Origin: Pelecanus crispus
Taxonomy: Eukaryota > Chordata > Aves > Pelecaniformes > Pelecanidae
Reading direction: 5' to 3'
DNA: 64,000 nucleotides
Assembly: GCF_030463565.1 (NCBI RefSeq)
Contig: NC_134644.1
Coordinates: 126,667,388-126,731,387, forward strand
Shown: positions 41,640 to 55,672 of the stretch, piece after piece
How positions within the stretch are numbered: the first letter of the stretch is position 1
How the letters are laid out: every line of letters begins with the position of its first letter
Notes under the pieces: generated by a model
What the model was told of the DNA's origin: nothing
The model's database searches: none
What the model saw: the letters and a program-made list of their open reading frames with translations, nothing else
Translations under genes and position numbers: made by a program

Positions 41640-43115
41640 TAATGACTGGTGATGCTGAGACGCCAGTATCCTTAATGGCTTTTTTAACCTCAGTCTTCAC
41701 TTTAAGGCGGCAGATGTGACTCCACTACTAGCACCACTGACAAAAGTCTAAGAGATTAGGCTAGAAAAATTAAGAAATAGACTGGAAAATACTTAGATGA
41801 GTTAAAGATTTTTGGATAGACTGGATCTGATGAAACTCTCTTACAGTTCAAGCAATATTAGAGCTGCTACTGATTATGTCCAAGAATCAACAGAGAATGA
41901 GTGAGGTTCCAGAAAACTCAAAAAGCATTGCATATCTCTCAAAGGGTGGAAGGAGAAAGCTCTACAAATTGGTTAGCTGAATTTCTACTAAAAAAAAAGA
42001 AAGATTTCAACAGGCAATCCAACCATTTGCAAGAATCTAGAAGTAAAGATACGAGAAGTAATGGCATGGGTTTGTCAGTAACAAATAATACCACATCAGT
42101 CTGGTCTACTTCTATCAGATGGTAACAGGCTCTGTGGATAGGGTAGAAAGAGTGAGGATCACAGCGTTTCATATAATGTGCTCTTAACCGAAAAAAAAAT
42201 ATGGTCTAGACAAGTATATAAAATGAGTGCAAAATTATTTGGAAATAATTAGTACTCCCAAGCTGAAAGGATACATTGAACAGGATTTCACTGAGATCTG
42301 TCTTGGATTCAGAACTATTCAGTACTTTCACCACCATCTTTGATGACTAAACAGAGTGCACTTACTCACATTTGGAGACTGCATCTACAGGAAGAGGCTC
42401 CAACTACGCATTACAATTCAGAAGGATCTTGGCAGACTTGGAGAAACTGAAATACCACTGAATAAGGAGAAACAGAAGGTTCTACACATACAAAGGAATA
42501 ATCAACTGCACAAGTACGTACCAGGATAAAAAAAGCTGTTCTTCAGAAAAGAGACTACAGATCACGAGCAGTGCTAGGCTACCTTGCATTATGCTAATGC
42601 TGGAATGCATAAATAGGACTATCATAAATAAGCAAATTAATCATTTTATCTATCAAGCCGTTATTTAAACTGGAATAGTCTGCTCAGTTTTCAGGTCTAC
42701 ACTCCAAGATAGTTGAGAACCGACTCAAAAATATCAAGAGGAGAGAGACAAAAATGGCCAAGGTTTCTGAAAACCCAGAGCACGAGGGAAGGTAGAAGGG
42801 TCAGGAGTTCTCTGGTCTAAAGCGAAGAGAGAGGGCAGGCAGAGGTGTTCACCTACATCAAGCAGAAAGGGAGAACCTGCTTTCCATGCATACCAGTTAG
42901 GTCAGGTATTAGGAAACTTCCTGCTTGCCAAACCAGTTAAGTAAGGACTCTACGCCACTCAGAGAGACAGGGAAATCTCCACCAGTGCAGGTCTCCGAAC
43001 ACCTTCCTGCAGTAGAGCAGGGACAGCTGATCTGAGGCTGAGATAAGGACCTAGACAGCCTCTCAAAATCCCTTCCAGCACTATTTTCTTCCTCTGCTAT
43101 GGTTGTAACTAAGGC
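41640..43115 (+). mobile_element. Ancient, decayed CR1-type LINE relic
   Basis: Plus-strand sequence resembles a very old CR1-type element in order. There is a segment like the internal coding region (CTCAGTCTTCACTTTAAGG near 41690), a segment like the LFS/ADDT-containing part (GAACTATTCAGTACTTTCAC near 42310), and a CR1-like 3' end (CTCTCAAAATCCCTTCCAGC near 43065). The reading frame is destroyed. The matches are from memory of reptile and bird CR1 consensus sequences, so the boundaries are rough. Confidence 0.6.
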
Positions 43116-45148
43116 AGGGATTATCCTTAAGCTTAAGTGGCTGGCCATGACGGGTAGTCAGGAGCGGCTCTAAACGCGTAGCCCTTCCCACCTTTTCGCA
43201 CCCCTCCTGCAAGCATACTGAATGGCCTAGCGGCACAGTACCCTGGCAGTATGCTCAGGCACATTAGGTCCCATCTGCTTCAGAAAGCGTTTTCCAGTTG
43301 AGCTCACTGTCTCAATACCAAATTTAATAATAATAATTTGATATCATGACAATCTGCAAACAGCCCCCAAAAAAGAAGCAGGCATACTTCAGGAGGGTAG
43401 TGACATTCCAGAACAAGACATCAGTGGCATTAGTTATTCTGGATGTGCTCGGATAGCTCACAATGCAATTTTGCACAGTAGTATCCTTCATTCATAAATG
43501 GTGATAAAACAATTAAATTTAATAATCAACAAGAACCACATCCTCCAAGCAAAAAAAAAAAATTAATAAAAAGACAATATAATCACCACAATTCTTCAGA
43601 TTTCCCTACTTGTGTTTGCTTTGTGCATGTCCTGCCGGTTTGATTTGTGTTCTCTTTCCTTTTGATTAAAGAAAAATCACCTGGCATCCTTACTCTGCCC
43701 TCATTTAAATTTAAATAAAATCTGATATCCTCCACTGAAATTAAAGACATTACGTACCAGTACAAAACAGATCTAAACAAGCAGAATCAGATACCTGATG
43801 TATTTATACTTTAAGAAAATAACATAAATATCTCACAATATCAAACAAGCACTGCATACCCTTTTAATATTGTGATCGTTTACGACAAAAGGAACATTTG
43901 AAAATGCAAGTATGCTGCTAACACCCGCGTGAATTATTTTATAGAACAATAAAAGTTTATATTAGCAAGATAATTATTACTGAATGCATTCTGTTGTTCC
44001 ATGTTTTCTGCCTTCTAAGGAAGGTTCAGCAACATATTGATGTTGTATATGACTTATTCTTTTCTCTCAGCCCTCACCTTTGCAGCTTCCCTGTTCAAGG
44101 GTATTCAAGTAACACATGTGTTTCTGAAATGCATATAAAAAAAACAAAGCCAAAAAATCCCAGAAAATTATCTTAGGGGACTGCAGTAAGTATCAGCTAC
44201 TTAAAGAGATGTTATCTGGGGGATAGCATAAGTGATTTCATATATGAGAAGGTTGCCTGTGTGATGATGTCAATGTTCATTACATTACAAATATGGTATA
44301 AATAACACAGAAAAAAAAGTCAAGGTAAATTTTTTTTTTAATAAGAGAAAATTAGTACACTTAGATTTCATTTCTGCAAACATTTGTATGCAAATGCAGT
44401 CATCCTCTGATGGATCTAATAATTCCAGAGTCAGATAATGATTTTAACTTCACATTAAAAATATGAAAATATAATATAAACATACAAAAACATTTGGCAA
44501 CACAGTTTGTGTAATACAAAGGATGCCTAAATACTGTGTTTTGGGATTACAGGCTCACTTTTAAAATCTTATATGTTCCTTTGCAATAGTTAATATTTTC
44601 TGAAGAGAAAATGGAATAAGAAACGATATTTCAAAATGCACAGCAGGTTCTCTTCTTACTTTCATTTAGAGCCACAACATCTAAGTCATATAATACACAG
44701 GATTTCTGCAAAACAAACAAAAGCAAACAATTAAGATAACTAGGACACAACAGTTGAAAAGACTGAATTGTCACATATTATAATATATAGAAGATTTGGT
44801 GGGGTCACTGGATATATTTTTCCTTTGAATATTTAATTAAAAGATTGCAGTTTCCTAATAAATTAGATGGAGACTGATGCCCATGCCTGTCCCAGCTTGT
44901 TATATTTACATTGGCCTCAAACATCTCTCCTAACTCTGAAGGTGACAGATGATAGAAAGTGTCTTTTGAGGAGACACTACAAACCATATGAACTGATCCT
45001 GTAAATCTTTAGTCACATGAATTGTTCTAGATGTACAGGTTCTTCTGTTGACTACACCAATTTTCAATTTGCAGTTAAGTACACTAATCTTTGAAGTGTG
45101 GAGCAAGGGGTGCAAAAATCCAGTTGAAAGGAATAGGGAAATATAGAA
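43116..45148. other. Unassigned intergenic DNA
   Basis: AT-rich, with short AAT runs and A-tracts. I see nothing that supports a gene. If the Rab-like gene has a distant final exon, this could be its 3' flank or its intron. Confidence 0.5.
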
Positions 45149-45390
45149 CATCATAGAATCATAGAATCGTTTAGGTGGGAAAAGACCTTTAAGATCATCA
45201 AGTCCAACCGTTAACCTAGCACTGCCAAGTCCACCACTAAACCATGTCCCTAAGCACCACATCGACAAGTCTTTTAAATACCTCCAGGGGTGAGGACTCA
45301 ACCAATTCCCTGGGGCACTCTGTTCCAATGCTTTACAACCCTTTTGGTCAAGAAATTTCTCCTAATATCTAATCTAAAACTCCCCTGGCA
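45149..45390 (-). mobile_element. CR1 LINE, 5'-truncated 3' end
   Basis: A second copy with the same tail signature (ATCATAGAATCATAGAATCG, then GGGAAAAGACC and GTCCAACCG), read on the minus strand with its 3' end near 45149. The body aligns by eye to the 9.5 kb copy along its length (CCTCCAGGGGTGAGGACTC, then CACTCTGTTCCAATG). About 240 bp survive. The two copies appear to belong to the same or closely related CR1 subfamilies. Confidence 0.95.
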
Positions 45391-48300
45391 TAGTACTCAT
45401 TAAAAAAAGGCACAGATTATTAATTGTTATAAAGGATGTTAACTTGTTTTGCAAAATTCACTAAAATTCTCTATTTTCTTGCCTCTATTTAATAACCAGG
45501 AATACCCTCAAATGGAAACAACGCAGTCTTTATCAAGATGAACTATCAAAATAGCACTCCACCCTTGTGAAACATCTATGTACTGATTGCAAAAGCACAT
45601 TTAAAAAAAAAAAATAATCAGCAAAATCAGGACTCTTCCTTTCAGCAATAAACTCAACTAGATAATTAGTGCTGACCAGAGAAACAATCAAACCCAGTTG
45701 TGCAATACAGTACATGTTGCAATCTTGTACTCTAAAACTATGAGCACTGAACCCTGAACTCATGCACAAAGACATAGAGAATATTGTCACATGCCTAGGA
45801 AAAAAAATGTCCTAACTTCTCTACTTGCCATTCTCCTGCCTGCTTCTTGGCAGGTTTACCAAGTATGTAATGATACGCAGAGAAGTAAGTACAACCACTG
45901 GATTTACCACATTCCTCTCTCAGCCCAAACCCAAAAGCCATAAACAACCATTTGTGACAATAAAGAGAAGCTTCCAGAGAAGACACCTATCTAAAGTGGA
46001 ATTCACGAAATTCAAAGCACAGGAGAAAGAAGAGGGGGAAAAAAGGCATCATGTAGTACAATGCTAATCATGATTCAGAATTGAGAACCTACACATACAA
46101 TGTCACACCGTAGTTGAACATTGACTACATCCAGAAAGGTTCACCTAAAATTACTCAGCTGAATCAAAACAAGGGGAAAATAAAAGGTTCCCCCATGTTA
46201 CAGTAAGCCTTATGCTGAGAATATTTAACGATACCTAAAATTCTGGAAAAGACACATGAAATTTGTTTCCTTTTGCTTTCTGTAGCCATAGTTTTAGCTC
46301 TTCCAGCATGCTGGCTGCCCTGTGCCAGGGCCATCCCCACAAAGAGAGCGGCTGAGCCTGTTCCTCCCTGGGGCTGCACAGATGCAGCGAGGCTTCCACA
46401 GTGCACACTGCTGGGGGAGAAGACGAAACACCTGGGAAGGGATCAGAAGTGATGAATAGAGGCAGGAGCAGAGGTCAGCAAAGGTATCGTAGTGTCTAAA
46501 CCTCAGGATGGATGCTGAAGCTGTCATCAATAAAATTATTAACACTTACTGTTCTGACTCTAAGGTATTGGAAGACTGTGACTCACTGATTTTAGGAATT
46601 ACTTGTCATTAGTCATATATAAATCATGTATGAAGAAATACAGCATGTGCACTTTTACTTGGTTTTTTTGTTGGGAGTCACAAGTGCCAACAGACATTTT
46701 TATTACCCTTGAGAGTTCACACAAATTCCAGCATGCAGCTTCATAACTTCTGATTTGTTTTAATTTTTCACACAGTTGTGTAAGGTGCTTGAGTACAGGC
46801 ATTAGCCATTATGATTTGTGCTAGGTGGAGACAGTATTTGACAGCCTTCAAGCATAGACGGTACATGTAAAGTACGAAAACCTTTTTAAAAGAGGGAGCA
46901 AGGCAGAATCAAAGTACACAACCATAACCTCGTCATCTCAAGGAACAAGACACGACTCTGGTTTAGAGATAAGATTCAGGGGGCAGGGGGGAAGCTTTGG
47001 AAGATAATGGTAAAATAAGAAATTTAAATTCACTCTCTTGAGACCAAGAAATAACACTGAGCATTGATTATTGTGGACATAAACTGAGTAGGTTTTGTTT
47101 CACTCCCACTTTTTCTTCAGAAGAAAAAAATTCAGTTTAAGTAGTAAAGAGTTCTAGAAAAATCCCTGTTTGAACAATTTCAGAATTCAGGTTTCATTTT
47201 CTTAACTTTAGAAGAAACAGGTAATTTAAGTGTGTTGCAGGTTATATCTAACTTCATGCTTTCAGTTAAAGGGGAGAAACTTGCCTGTTCCTTAAACAGT
47301 GAAGATGCTTACTTGCAAGTATTTTACTACTTAATAGCACTTTAGTGGCGAGTAAGCTGTTCAGGTATCCTTAGCAAGGATCCTCAGTACTAGAAGTGAT
47401 TAAGAATGGTGAAACATATTTGACAATGAAATGGTTCACATAATCTGTAAAATCATTATCTGATAGTAGTTCATCAACAAATTAGCCAGGACAGAAAGAC
47501 AAGAATCACCTCTCCACAAATAAAGAAGAGGTCATAGTTTGTTTTAAAAGCCATTTAAAAGTTGAGAACTTTAAGAATCACTTCAGTTTGATAAGACTAC
47601 TCCATACAGGATCTTCATCAAGCAAACAAGGGCCTGGGATTCATTTAAGCAAATGTGCTATACACACATTTAAAAAATGCACATTCATAACCTGAAGGGA
47701 CACTACGAGTCCTGCATAAAGCGCTGAAGGAACAATCAAGCGATCCCACGTAGTGCTCGTCAGCTTCAGCCCAGCCTTGGAAGTGGTGGGGGCACCTTCC
47801 TCTCCTGAAATTACAGCAGGGAGGTATGCAAATCTCTCCCACTTGCAAGAACAAGGCGGGCAGCATTCCTTCTTCAGGGCTCCCTGAACACTAACACTTC
47901 CAGCTCACATTTCAGCTCAGCCTGTTGGAACTCACGCCCCAACAAGCCAGCCAACAAACAGCAGAAAACTGTGGAAAGGTGAGAAGAACCAAAATGGTAC
48001 CGAGAAACTCAGATTTCCACTTCAGCATCTTGGGCAAAGTGGGGTTTTGAAAATACTGCCAGAGACACAGGTGCTGCTCTACCCTGCAGTGATTTTAGTA
48101 AGACGTTGAAACCTTCTGCTATCAAATACTAGTTTTTCCTGTTAAATAGCACAGCAGACATCTCTCACCTAACAGGCATGTATCTGTTTAAGCTGGTTTT
48201 AAGCTCTCTGCTGAATCAGTGGAGAAAATCAGACAGGATGAACTGCTCTCCACAGCTGGCTGTCTCTCCTCCCCAGCTCTAAGCCAAGTTTGTATCACTA

Positions 48301-51300
48301 GTGTTCAATAGATACCTAACTTCTAGACACAGGAATTGTGATGAGATGGCTGAGATGCCACATGTTTTTTGTCTTTTTTTTTTTTTTAAATCAGGGAAAG
48401 AAAGCTAAGCTGGTATACAAAGGCAAATATCATAAAAAAATAAGGGAAGCTCTTTGAATGGCTTCTAATGGAGTACACTTATAAATCTTGAGCTGCCCGT
48501 TCCTTGCTGGAAAACTGCTCAGATTAGCAGTGTCATACCAAGTTGGATTCACCTACTCCGGCACCACTTCTTGGTATTTTGATACTGGTTTAGTTATTTT
48601 GGTGGTGTGGTCCACTATGGGTTCGGAAGAATTTTACCCTGTACATTTCAATGCCCTCATGAAAGGCAGACCTGGAGTGCCTGTGGGAAAACTATGGGCT
48701 TTAGAGAAACAAGCAGAAGGGACTGTAACTGAAGTTACTATTATTTACTTGAAATGCCAGGGATTTTTATTCTCTCTAATGACAAAATGATCATACTTAA
48801 TGACCACAATCATTTCATTTATATTTAACAGTGATAGTTGACAAAGACTGGCAAAGCATGGCAGAGAACCACGTGACTCTCTGCCTGAACTGCCAGCAGA
48901 GAGGGCTCAGTTATTAAGATCAGTCTTGCCATTTTCTTGACGTGTATCTTCCCTGTATTCTATAATTCAAATTACTTGTTCAAAATGCAAGACAGTCCTC
49001 TTGCAACAGGAACGGGCAGGACAGGGCACAAGCAGTATCAAGCAAGAGCTAGGGATGTATTAGCAGGGAAAGCAATCCCTGGGGGGACACAGACAGGAGC
49101 AGGAGAGGATATGGGGTCAGGCACAGCAGGATCTAACTGCTGCAGAACACCTCTCTCAAGAAATGGGTAGTAAGTCCTTGCTCCCAAATATTCCACAATG
49201 TCTAAAACATCTAACCCACTGACAAAGTGTGGGTCTCTATCTCCCTCTTCTGTTAATACCACGTAGACTCTAACAATGTTGTCCTGCCACTAGTTATTTC
49301 ACAAACTTGAGAAGACAGCTGTGCTCTTACCCTAAGGTTCCTCAACCCTACAGATTGTCTCTGTAAGGATTAATATAGTTGCACCTCAAAAACCCTATTT
49401 AAGAGAGCAGTCCGGCTTCGAAGTCAGAATCTTGCAGAAGCAGCAAATGCCAGAGGTCAGTCAACTACGTAACATTCCTTTGGTCTCCTGGAGTTTAATT
49501 TATTTACCTTTAATCGTATGAAACCACATAGGCTGAGATATGGAGTCCTCTATAATCAACGGAGAGAGAAAGGCACCTTCAGAACACAATTTTATCCCAA
49601 AAAGATGCATCTCTTTTCATTGAATAGAGTGATTCCAGACAACCACATCAGACCAGTCATGTAAATTTTAGCTGGCTAAGGTTGCACGCTAAGATGAATC
49701 TCATGCCCTATACTCAAATGTTATGATTAAGTTTTGATTTACATGACCTAATTATATGGTACTGTTTCCAAAAGAGTATCTGGCTCATTCCATGTCCGGA
49801 ACAGACTTACTTTTTTTTTTTTTCTTCATTAAACAAGTTAGTGTATTAAAGTTATGTACCAGCACTAAGAGAGTTGGTACCATTTACCCTCTTTGCTTTA
49901 ATCTCTGTACCTTGGTGCCCATGTGTGCAATGCTGAATGTACTACCTAATGTTACTAAGCAGGTTATGAAGATAAAAATCTAAAATAGATCTAAAACACA
50001 GCATTACAAGCATTATGAAAAACCTCATGAAGAAATTAATATTCTGTGGTCAGTACAAGATAAATAAAGGGCAAATAAAGCCTGGGGCTCCATGTGTGAC
50101 TGAGGATAATAAAGAAACACTATATGTGCACTGCTGGAGACACAGGGATCTTTTGGACAAACTAACAAGTCCATGAACCTCGGCAATAATGAAACCCGAT
50201 TTCCTACGGATTTTGGTCTTGCAGTGACTTAAATTGGATCTCCGCAATCCAAGCTCCAGCTGGAGTGGCTGGTTGAAACATTTTTCAGTCTCTCTGTGTA
50301 GTCATCTCTGTCTAATACTGTATGAACTCATGCTGGAGACTTTCCTTCTGCAGAGTACTCTGCCTCTCCTCCACCCAGCACCTTATTTTCAAGGAACTCC
50401 TCAGGAGCTCAACTATCTTTTTGTTTGACCTGTCAAATTTGTTTAAAACGAGCTAGCAAGTTCCAAAGGTACTTTAGGAGCAAAGGAATTGGACACACAT
50501 TGTAATCTCAAAAATCTTCTTGCCATAGGAGAGGAAGGTAAAGAGGTCAAGGAAGGACAGAATTGACACCTGCTACTTCTGAATGTTCATCTCAAATGAC
50601 ATCCAGCTATTAAACGTTAAATGTTACTCTCAACAGCACAGGGAAAGTTCTTAAATGGATTTTGACTGTTTTCTGCTCAGCAGATACGTGTTTGTTTAAT
50701 ATTATATTAAAACAATCTTAGGAGTCAATGACTTCTGGGAGGTAGGCAGAACATAAGTCTTGGTTAGTTTTATAGCAGTCTTCAGAAAGGGGTAAAAACG
50801 TCTTTTTTTGTTCTTGTTGAATACTGTTTCCCTCCTTTTGCTCCTAGTTTAGAAAAATACCAACCACCACACCCACAAAGACAGAAATACAAAGGCTTGT
50901 AAATTTTTTTTTAAAAAGCTAGTCGAGAAGAGTACTGCTCATCAGCCATGAAACCAAACAACACGAAAGTGCAAATACTAACTGCATTCTGGGTGGTATT
51001 TTTTTTTGTTTTGGTTGTTTTTTGAGGACTGGCTCACAAGTACAAATAGTTCACTGGCAACCAGAAGCATTGTTAAGGAACAGCTACCATCTATTAATGA
51101 ACAGGTTTAGGCATATCTGAGACTCATAAGAATTGTGGATAAATAAAATACTGGTGTTATTTGTCAACATGTCTAAGCAAACCTCTGGAATAAGCTGTGT
51201 CATTACCATTAATTGCCACTGCAGCCTTTCGAATACAATCAAATCAGTTATTATTATCTGGTTGGTTTGAAAATTGTGAGTTCTCAAAAATATGGCATGA

Positions 51301-54066
51301 CTCCTTAGCTGTTACCAATGTAAGCTGTCAAATAACATCTGCTTGTTGTAATGAGACTACTACCCCTGTAAATTAGAGCTGTAGGATTGAGACCCAGCAT
51401 AGAATGGCTGAGATGATAAATATCTGAAAGATCAAGCAGCACTTCAGTTATCTGAATCGCTGGGATACAGAAGTCGTCTCTCTCCCTTAAGCTCACTACA
51501 AGTAAAACCACAAAAGAAGAGATAGGAAAATGCAGCACAAAATAACAACAATACAAACTTGTCTTTTTTTTTGTCTGACACATTTTAATGTGTGTTTTTC
51601 CCAATCCTCCACTGAACCACATCTTGTTCTAAATTTCAAGAGAATCAAGAAGCTCATTACTTCTGTATGAGCTCTATAACTCTGGACATTGATCTTCCCC
51701 ATCCACAGGACTGTTTTCTGTAGATTTAGTTAATAATGAAATGCCCGTAGTGAACAAAGAGTGTATATAAAAAATCCCTAGATTTCCTCAGATTAATACA
51801 GCCTACTGCAATGCATCTGAAAATGGTTTACTGTCTCCCAGCCTGCCCTGCCTATCTATCTTACTTCTGAATGACCTCCATATACTTCCCAAAAGCATGG
51901 CCATGATAGACTTTTCTAGGGAGTTCCTTAAAACAAGTTTCCTCTCTGGGACTGGTAAAGCAATGACATACTTCCACTGAAGCACCTGACCAGTCTGGGA
52001 TAGCTGGTCCTATTGCAGAAGTAAGGGAGGCCCAATATCCTGCTACCTCAGACATAGGTGTCTTGGGCCACAACACTGCAAAGCTGTTATCTCCTTTTTA
52101 CAATCAGCAAGTACATATTTTACCACTACAGAATGGATGTACGACTGAAGCGATCTCAGACTGGCATCTATCATGTCATTTTTCACAGCTACTAGTCACA
52201 CTTCCTACTACATTTTCCCTTCTCCAAAATTTCATCAGTTAGAGGAAGTTAAAATTCAAGTACTACATTCAGATTTCACAGTTTTGTGAACAAGCAAATT
52301 ATTTTGTCGAACCTGAAAACCATGATGAAACTGTATTGTAGATTTTTTTTTTCACTGTGAACTCTTTCTTATTAGGCCAGTGGCAAAACCAATTGGGCTA
52401 AAGGAGCCTTGTTTAAATCAACAAATGTGTTTCACTGAAAATGGCAAATTATCCACCAAAGTAATGGTACGTCATGCCCCATCAGGGATTGCAAACATTT
52501 CTAGATAAGGTGAAATGTTACTACAGACAAACTTGACAAGTTCTCATGGACATATTTTCCAAACACACATACATGCACAGAGTGTACCGCTGTATTCTCA
52601 AGCAGTTCTAATTAAAGCCGTGCAGTAATATAACATTTTCAACATGGCCTGAATTTGTTTGCATGTCCACACTACAAAACCCATGAATTTTCATGAAGCT
52701 GAATAGGAAAACTAAAGTTCCACTTGAAGTAAAATAAGTGGAGAGAATCTTCATGTGAGAAATAGCCAAACATCATTTCTGCACGCTGCAGAGAATTCTC
52801 TCAGATCTTACCCAAATGCACCATGCAGAAATGCTCGCTTCACACATATTTGTCTTTGCAGCAGTTATGATCATAGTTACTGTTTTGTAGTTTTAATGCT
52901 TCATACTAACAAACGTATTCTCTATTTACAGTAGACAATGTCTTTTTCATTTACAAGAAAATCAGAGTTACTTTATTTGAGACTTTTTGCCAACTATTCA
53001 GGGACCTGGCATTATCGTCCTGTTCTAAATGATATTTGACTGTTGAGTTGCTGAGCTTCATCTTCATGCTAAAGGAATCAAAAGCTTTTTTTTTTCCTCC
53101 CCCAAAATAACCAACTACAACTTGTATTATTGTATAATACGACAGGACCTTGATTTAGAAGCAGTCCAACCCTGAGCTATTATTCTGACCACCCCCTGTG
53201 GCTACTTAATCAAAACACTGCAACTTGTGACTTTGTCCGTAATTTTGCTCATTTATCTTTATTATGACTTCAAGAGTATTCGGAATGGAAGGTTAGTTTT
53301 GTATAACTAATATTGGTGATGAATGGCAATGATAATGCATTGCATGAAGAACATCCATTAATGTCTAAAATAATATTCTACTGTCTAAAAATAAATTGCG
53401 ATGCAAAACATTTTCAGAGCTAATTAACAATAATTCAGTCCTACAAAAGTATTGCAACTCTGAGGAGTAAGGACATTTAAGCCAACACACTAGAGGTAGC
53501 TAGAGATGCTGACTCTGACAGCTACAATATTGATTCTACCACTAATTAACTCAAATCTTTAGGTCCCAGTAACTTCAAAAGCAGTAGCGTAAATCATCCA
53601 AACAAACAGCTATGAACTTTGGATAAAAAATTTCATTGCTGAACATGAAAGGTCTGCTCATTCCATCAGCGTGCAGCATCTTCACAGTATGCATATTCTG
53701 CAGAAACCTACAGGAAAAAGGAATCTTCCTGGCTCAGAAGTGGAACTACTCTAGAGCTGTTAACCTCTCCCTTGAAGAAAAGTGTGGGAAGGAAAGCCAC
53801 AAATGCAGTTTTCCTGAATTTTCACCTTCTCTCTGAACTGTATTTTACCTGCTTCCCTCTTCTGTTGTTCTCTTCTCCCGCAATTCTTCTCCCCCACGTT
53901 CCTCCTCTGTATGTCTACAGCTACAGGATCCCCCCAAAATATTAACTCTATAATGCAAAACCAGCACTAGCATGCTTTGCTAAACCTCTTCTGTATTTAC
54001 AGCCTTGTTTACCCAACCTGTCAAGAAAAATGTCCCATTTTCTTTCTACTTAGAAAAGGAGCCTAC
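45391..54066. other. Downstream side of the Rab-like gene (intron, 3' exon or intergenic)
   Basis: Follows the Rab-like exon donor at 54066. A missing C-terminal exon should lie here or further left. One weak candidate (46294-46410, minus) is reported under findings. Otherwise it is AT-rich sequence with T-tracts (for example 48374-48387) and two stretches that look like possible conserved non-coding elements near 52.4-52.7 and 53.2-53.4 kb. Confidence 0.5.
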
Positions 54067-54168
54067 CTTTTCCAGTATTTCCTGAGTCAAGAGTGAGAAT
54101 GCATCCTCAATGTTCACATTATCTTTAGCACTGGTTTCAAAAAAGGGTATTCCATGTTCCCAAGCAAG
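54067..54168 (-). CDS. Rab-like GTPase internal exon (G5 ETSAK motif)
   Basis: A 102-nt exon, phase 0 at both ends, encoding 34 residues that start [15 protein letters not shown] and end [13 protein letters not shown] at residues 11-15 is the G5 motif that contacts the guanine base, followed by the last helix of the G domain. It joins in frame to the 59.4 kb exon (GEK then LAW), as in Rab8/10-type genes. The acceptor is TTTGTTTTTCAG before CTTGCT and the donor is GAAAAG before GTAGGC. Trp at position 3, where Rab10-type proteins usually have Arg, and several changes in the last helix mark it as a divergent paralogue. The prenylated C-terminal exon is not firmly identified. Intact frame and splice sites argue against a processed pseudogene. 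Confidence 0.85.
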
Positions 54169-55672
54169 CTGAAAAACAAATGTAGGCAATGGGATGAACA
54201 GTCTTTGGGAAAAAAGCGCTTCCTAATGAAGATATGGAGAGATACGGAGGTGTTCTGACAGCTTCTAACATGCTATATAAACACTGATTAAGTAAATGTC
54301 AGTTCAGTAAAGTACTCTGTATTCATCCTCAGTTTATAAATTTCAGGTAACTCTTAAAACATCCTTCTTAAATTTCTGCATTTTCAAAACAGCTTTTTTA
54401 ACCTATCTTTACTTGTAAATAAGAAGAATAAACTCTAGTGGGTCTGTTCTCAATGTTTTGATCTACTTAGAAAATGAACTGTCTCCTAGGCAATTATTTA
54501 GAGGAAACTAATGGAGTGCCTGCAGAAAAGTGTAGATAAAAATGTGACAAAAACTGTAGAAAGAGAGGCATGATGAAATACAAAAAAAGAGATGCTCCTT
54601 TTTACCAGAGAGAGAGAAGCACAGATAACAGGCAAGAAGGAACAGATATGTGTGCGAAAATATTTTATGGTAAGAAGAGAGAAAATACTTCAAAGAAAAG
54701 GGCAGCGTAGCTTTTACATTGGTTGATTTTGTTTAATTTACTCATGTTCTCTCATTTCCAGTGTATTTCCCTTACAGATAGCTTAGAGATATGTTGGCAT
54801 GAGGGGAAAAAAAAAACCAAACAACAAAATCCATAGCTTTTTAAGGTCCTAAACTTTTTCTAATTTATACAGTTAAATACATGGAGAAAAACAGGTGCAT
54901 CATTGCCTCCCAAAGGAGGTGGCCAAGGTGGGAATAACATCTGCCAGAAAAACACAGTGGGAGAATCTATTTATTCCCTTTGCAATGGATCCCTTCTCGG
55001 TACACATCTGGAGAATATGATCCCAGGCAAAGAAAATACCCTACTGCTTATAATATACAGAAAATCCTATCATTACTAACCACTTAATGATTTATCTGGA
55101 AGGCTCCTCATTAGGATAAAAAGTCTAATGTTGCCAGTATGTTTTCTTTCAATGAGCTCTACAAGTAACAAATTAATGCTTTACAAAAACTCCAAAAGCA
55201 CGCATGAAGGTACAAGAATTGGACTTCAAAGTTTTAGTCAACATACAATGAAGATTTTATTAAAGGTAGAAAAAAAAAGTAAGCAAAATGGTTTCTTTTC
55301 CAAAATGCTATAAGAACATGTAATTTTAAAAATAAAGATGAGATCTGGACTGTTTCCTAAGACAGACTGCTTCATAAGGGATTCTAAAACTCCAGCTGAC
55401 TGCTATGAACTGTTTTCGGTACTGCAGCAACTTGTTACGGGAAGTTAAGATCATATGACTATTGGCAAATGTCAATGACAGTGATGCATAATGGTACCTT
55501 AAGAAAAATACAGGCAATAAAAAATACTGGTCTCGTAAAGGGGAGAACACTGGTTTGCAACTTATAAAGTACACAGAATCTACTATTAAATATTCCTTTT
55601 TTACTTTTTTGTGTCATGTAGTAGATTCCTAGAGGCTACCTACGCACAAACTCTGATGAACACAAACCTTTT

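Noticed and set aside
47645-47820. Acceptor-like TGTAATTTCAG on the minus strand, considered as a Rab final exon
   Set aside because: In the required phase it gives only 12 codons with no cysteine before a stop.
53636-53836. Acceptor-like TTTTTCCTGTAG on the minus strand near the Rab-like exon
   Set aside because: The in-phase reading ends after about 13 codons without a C-terminal prenylation cysteine.
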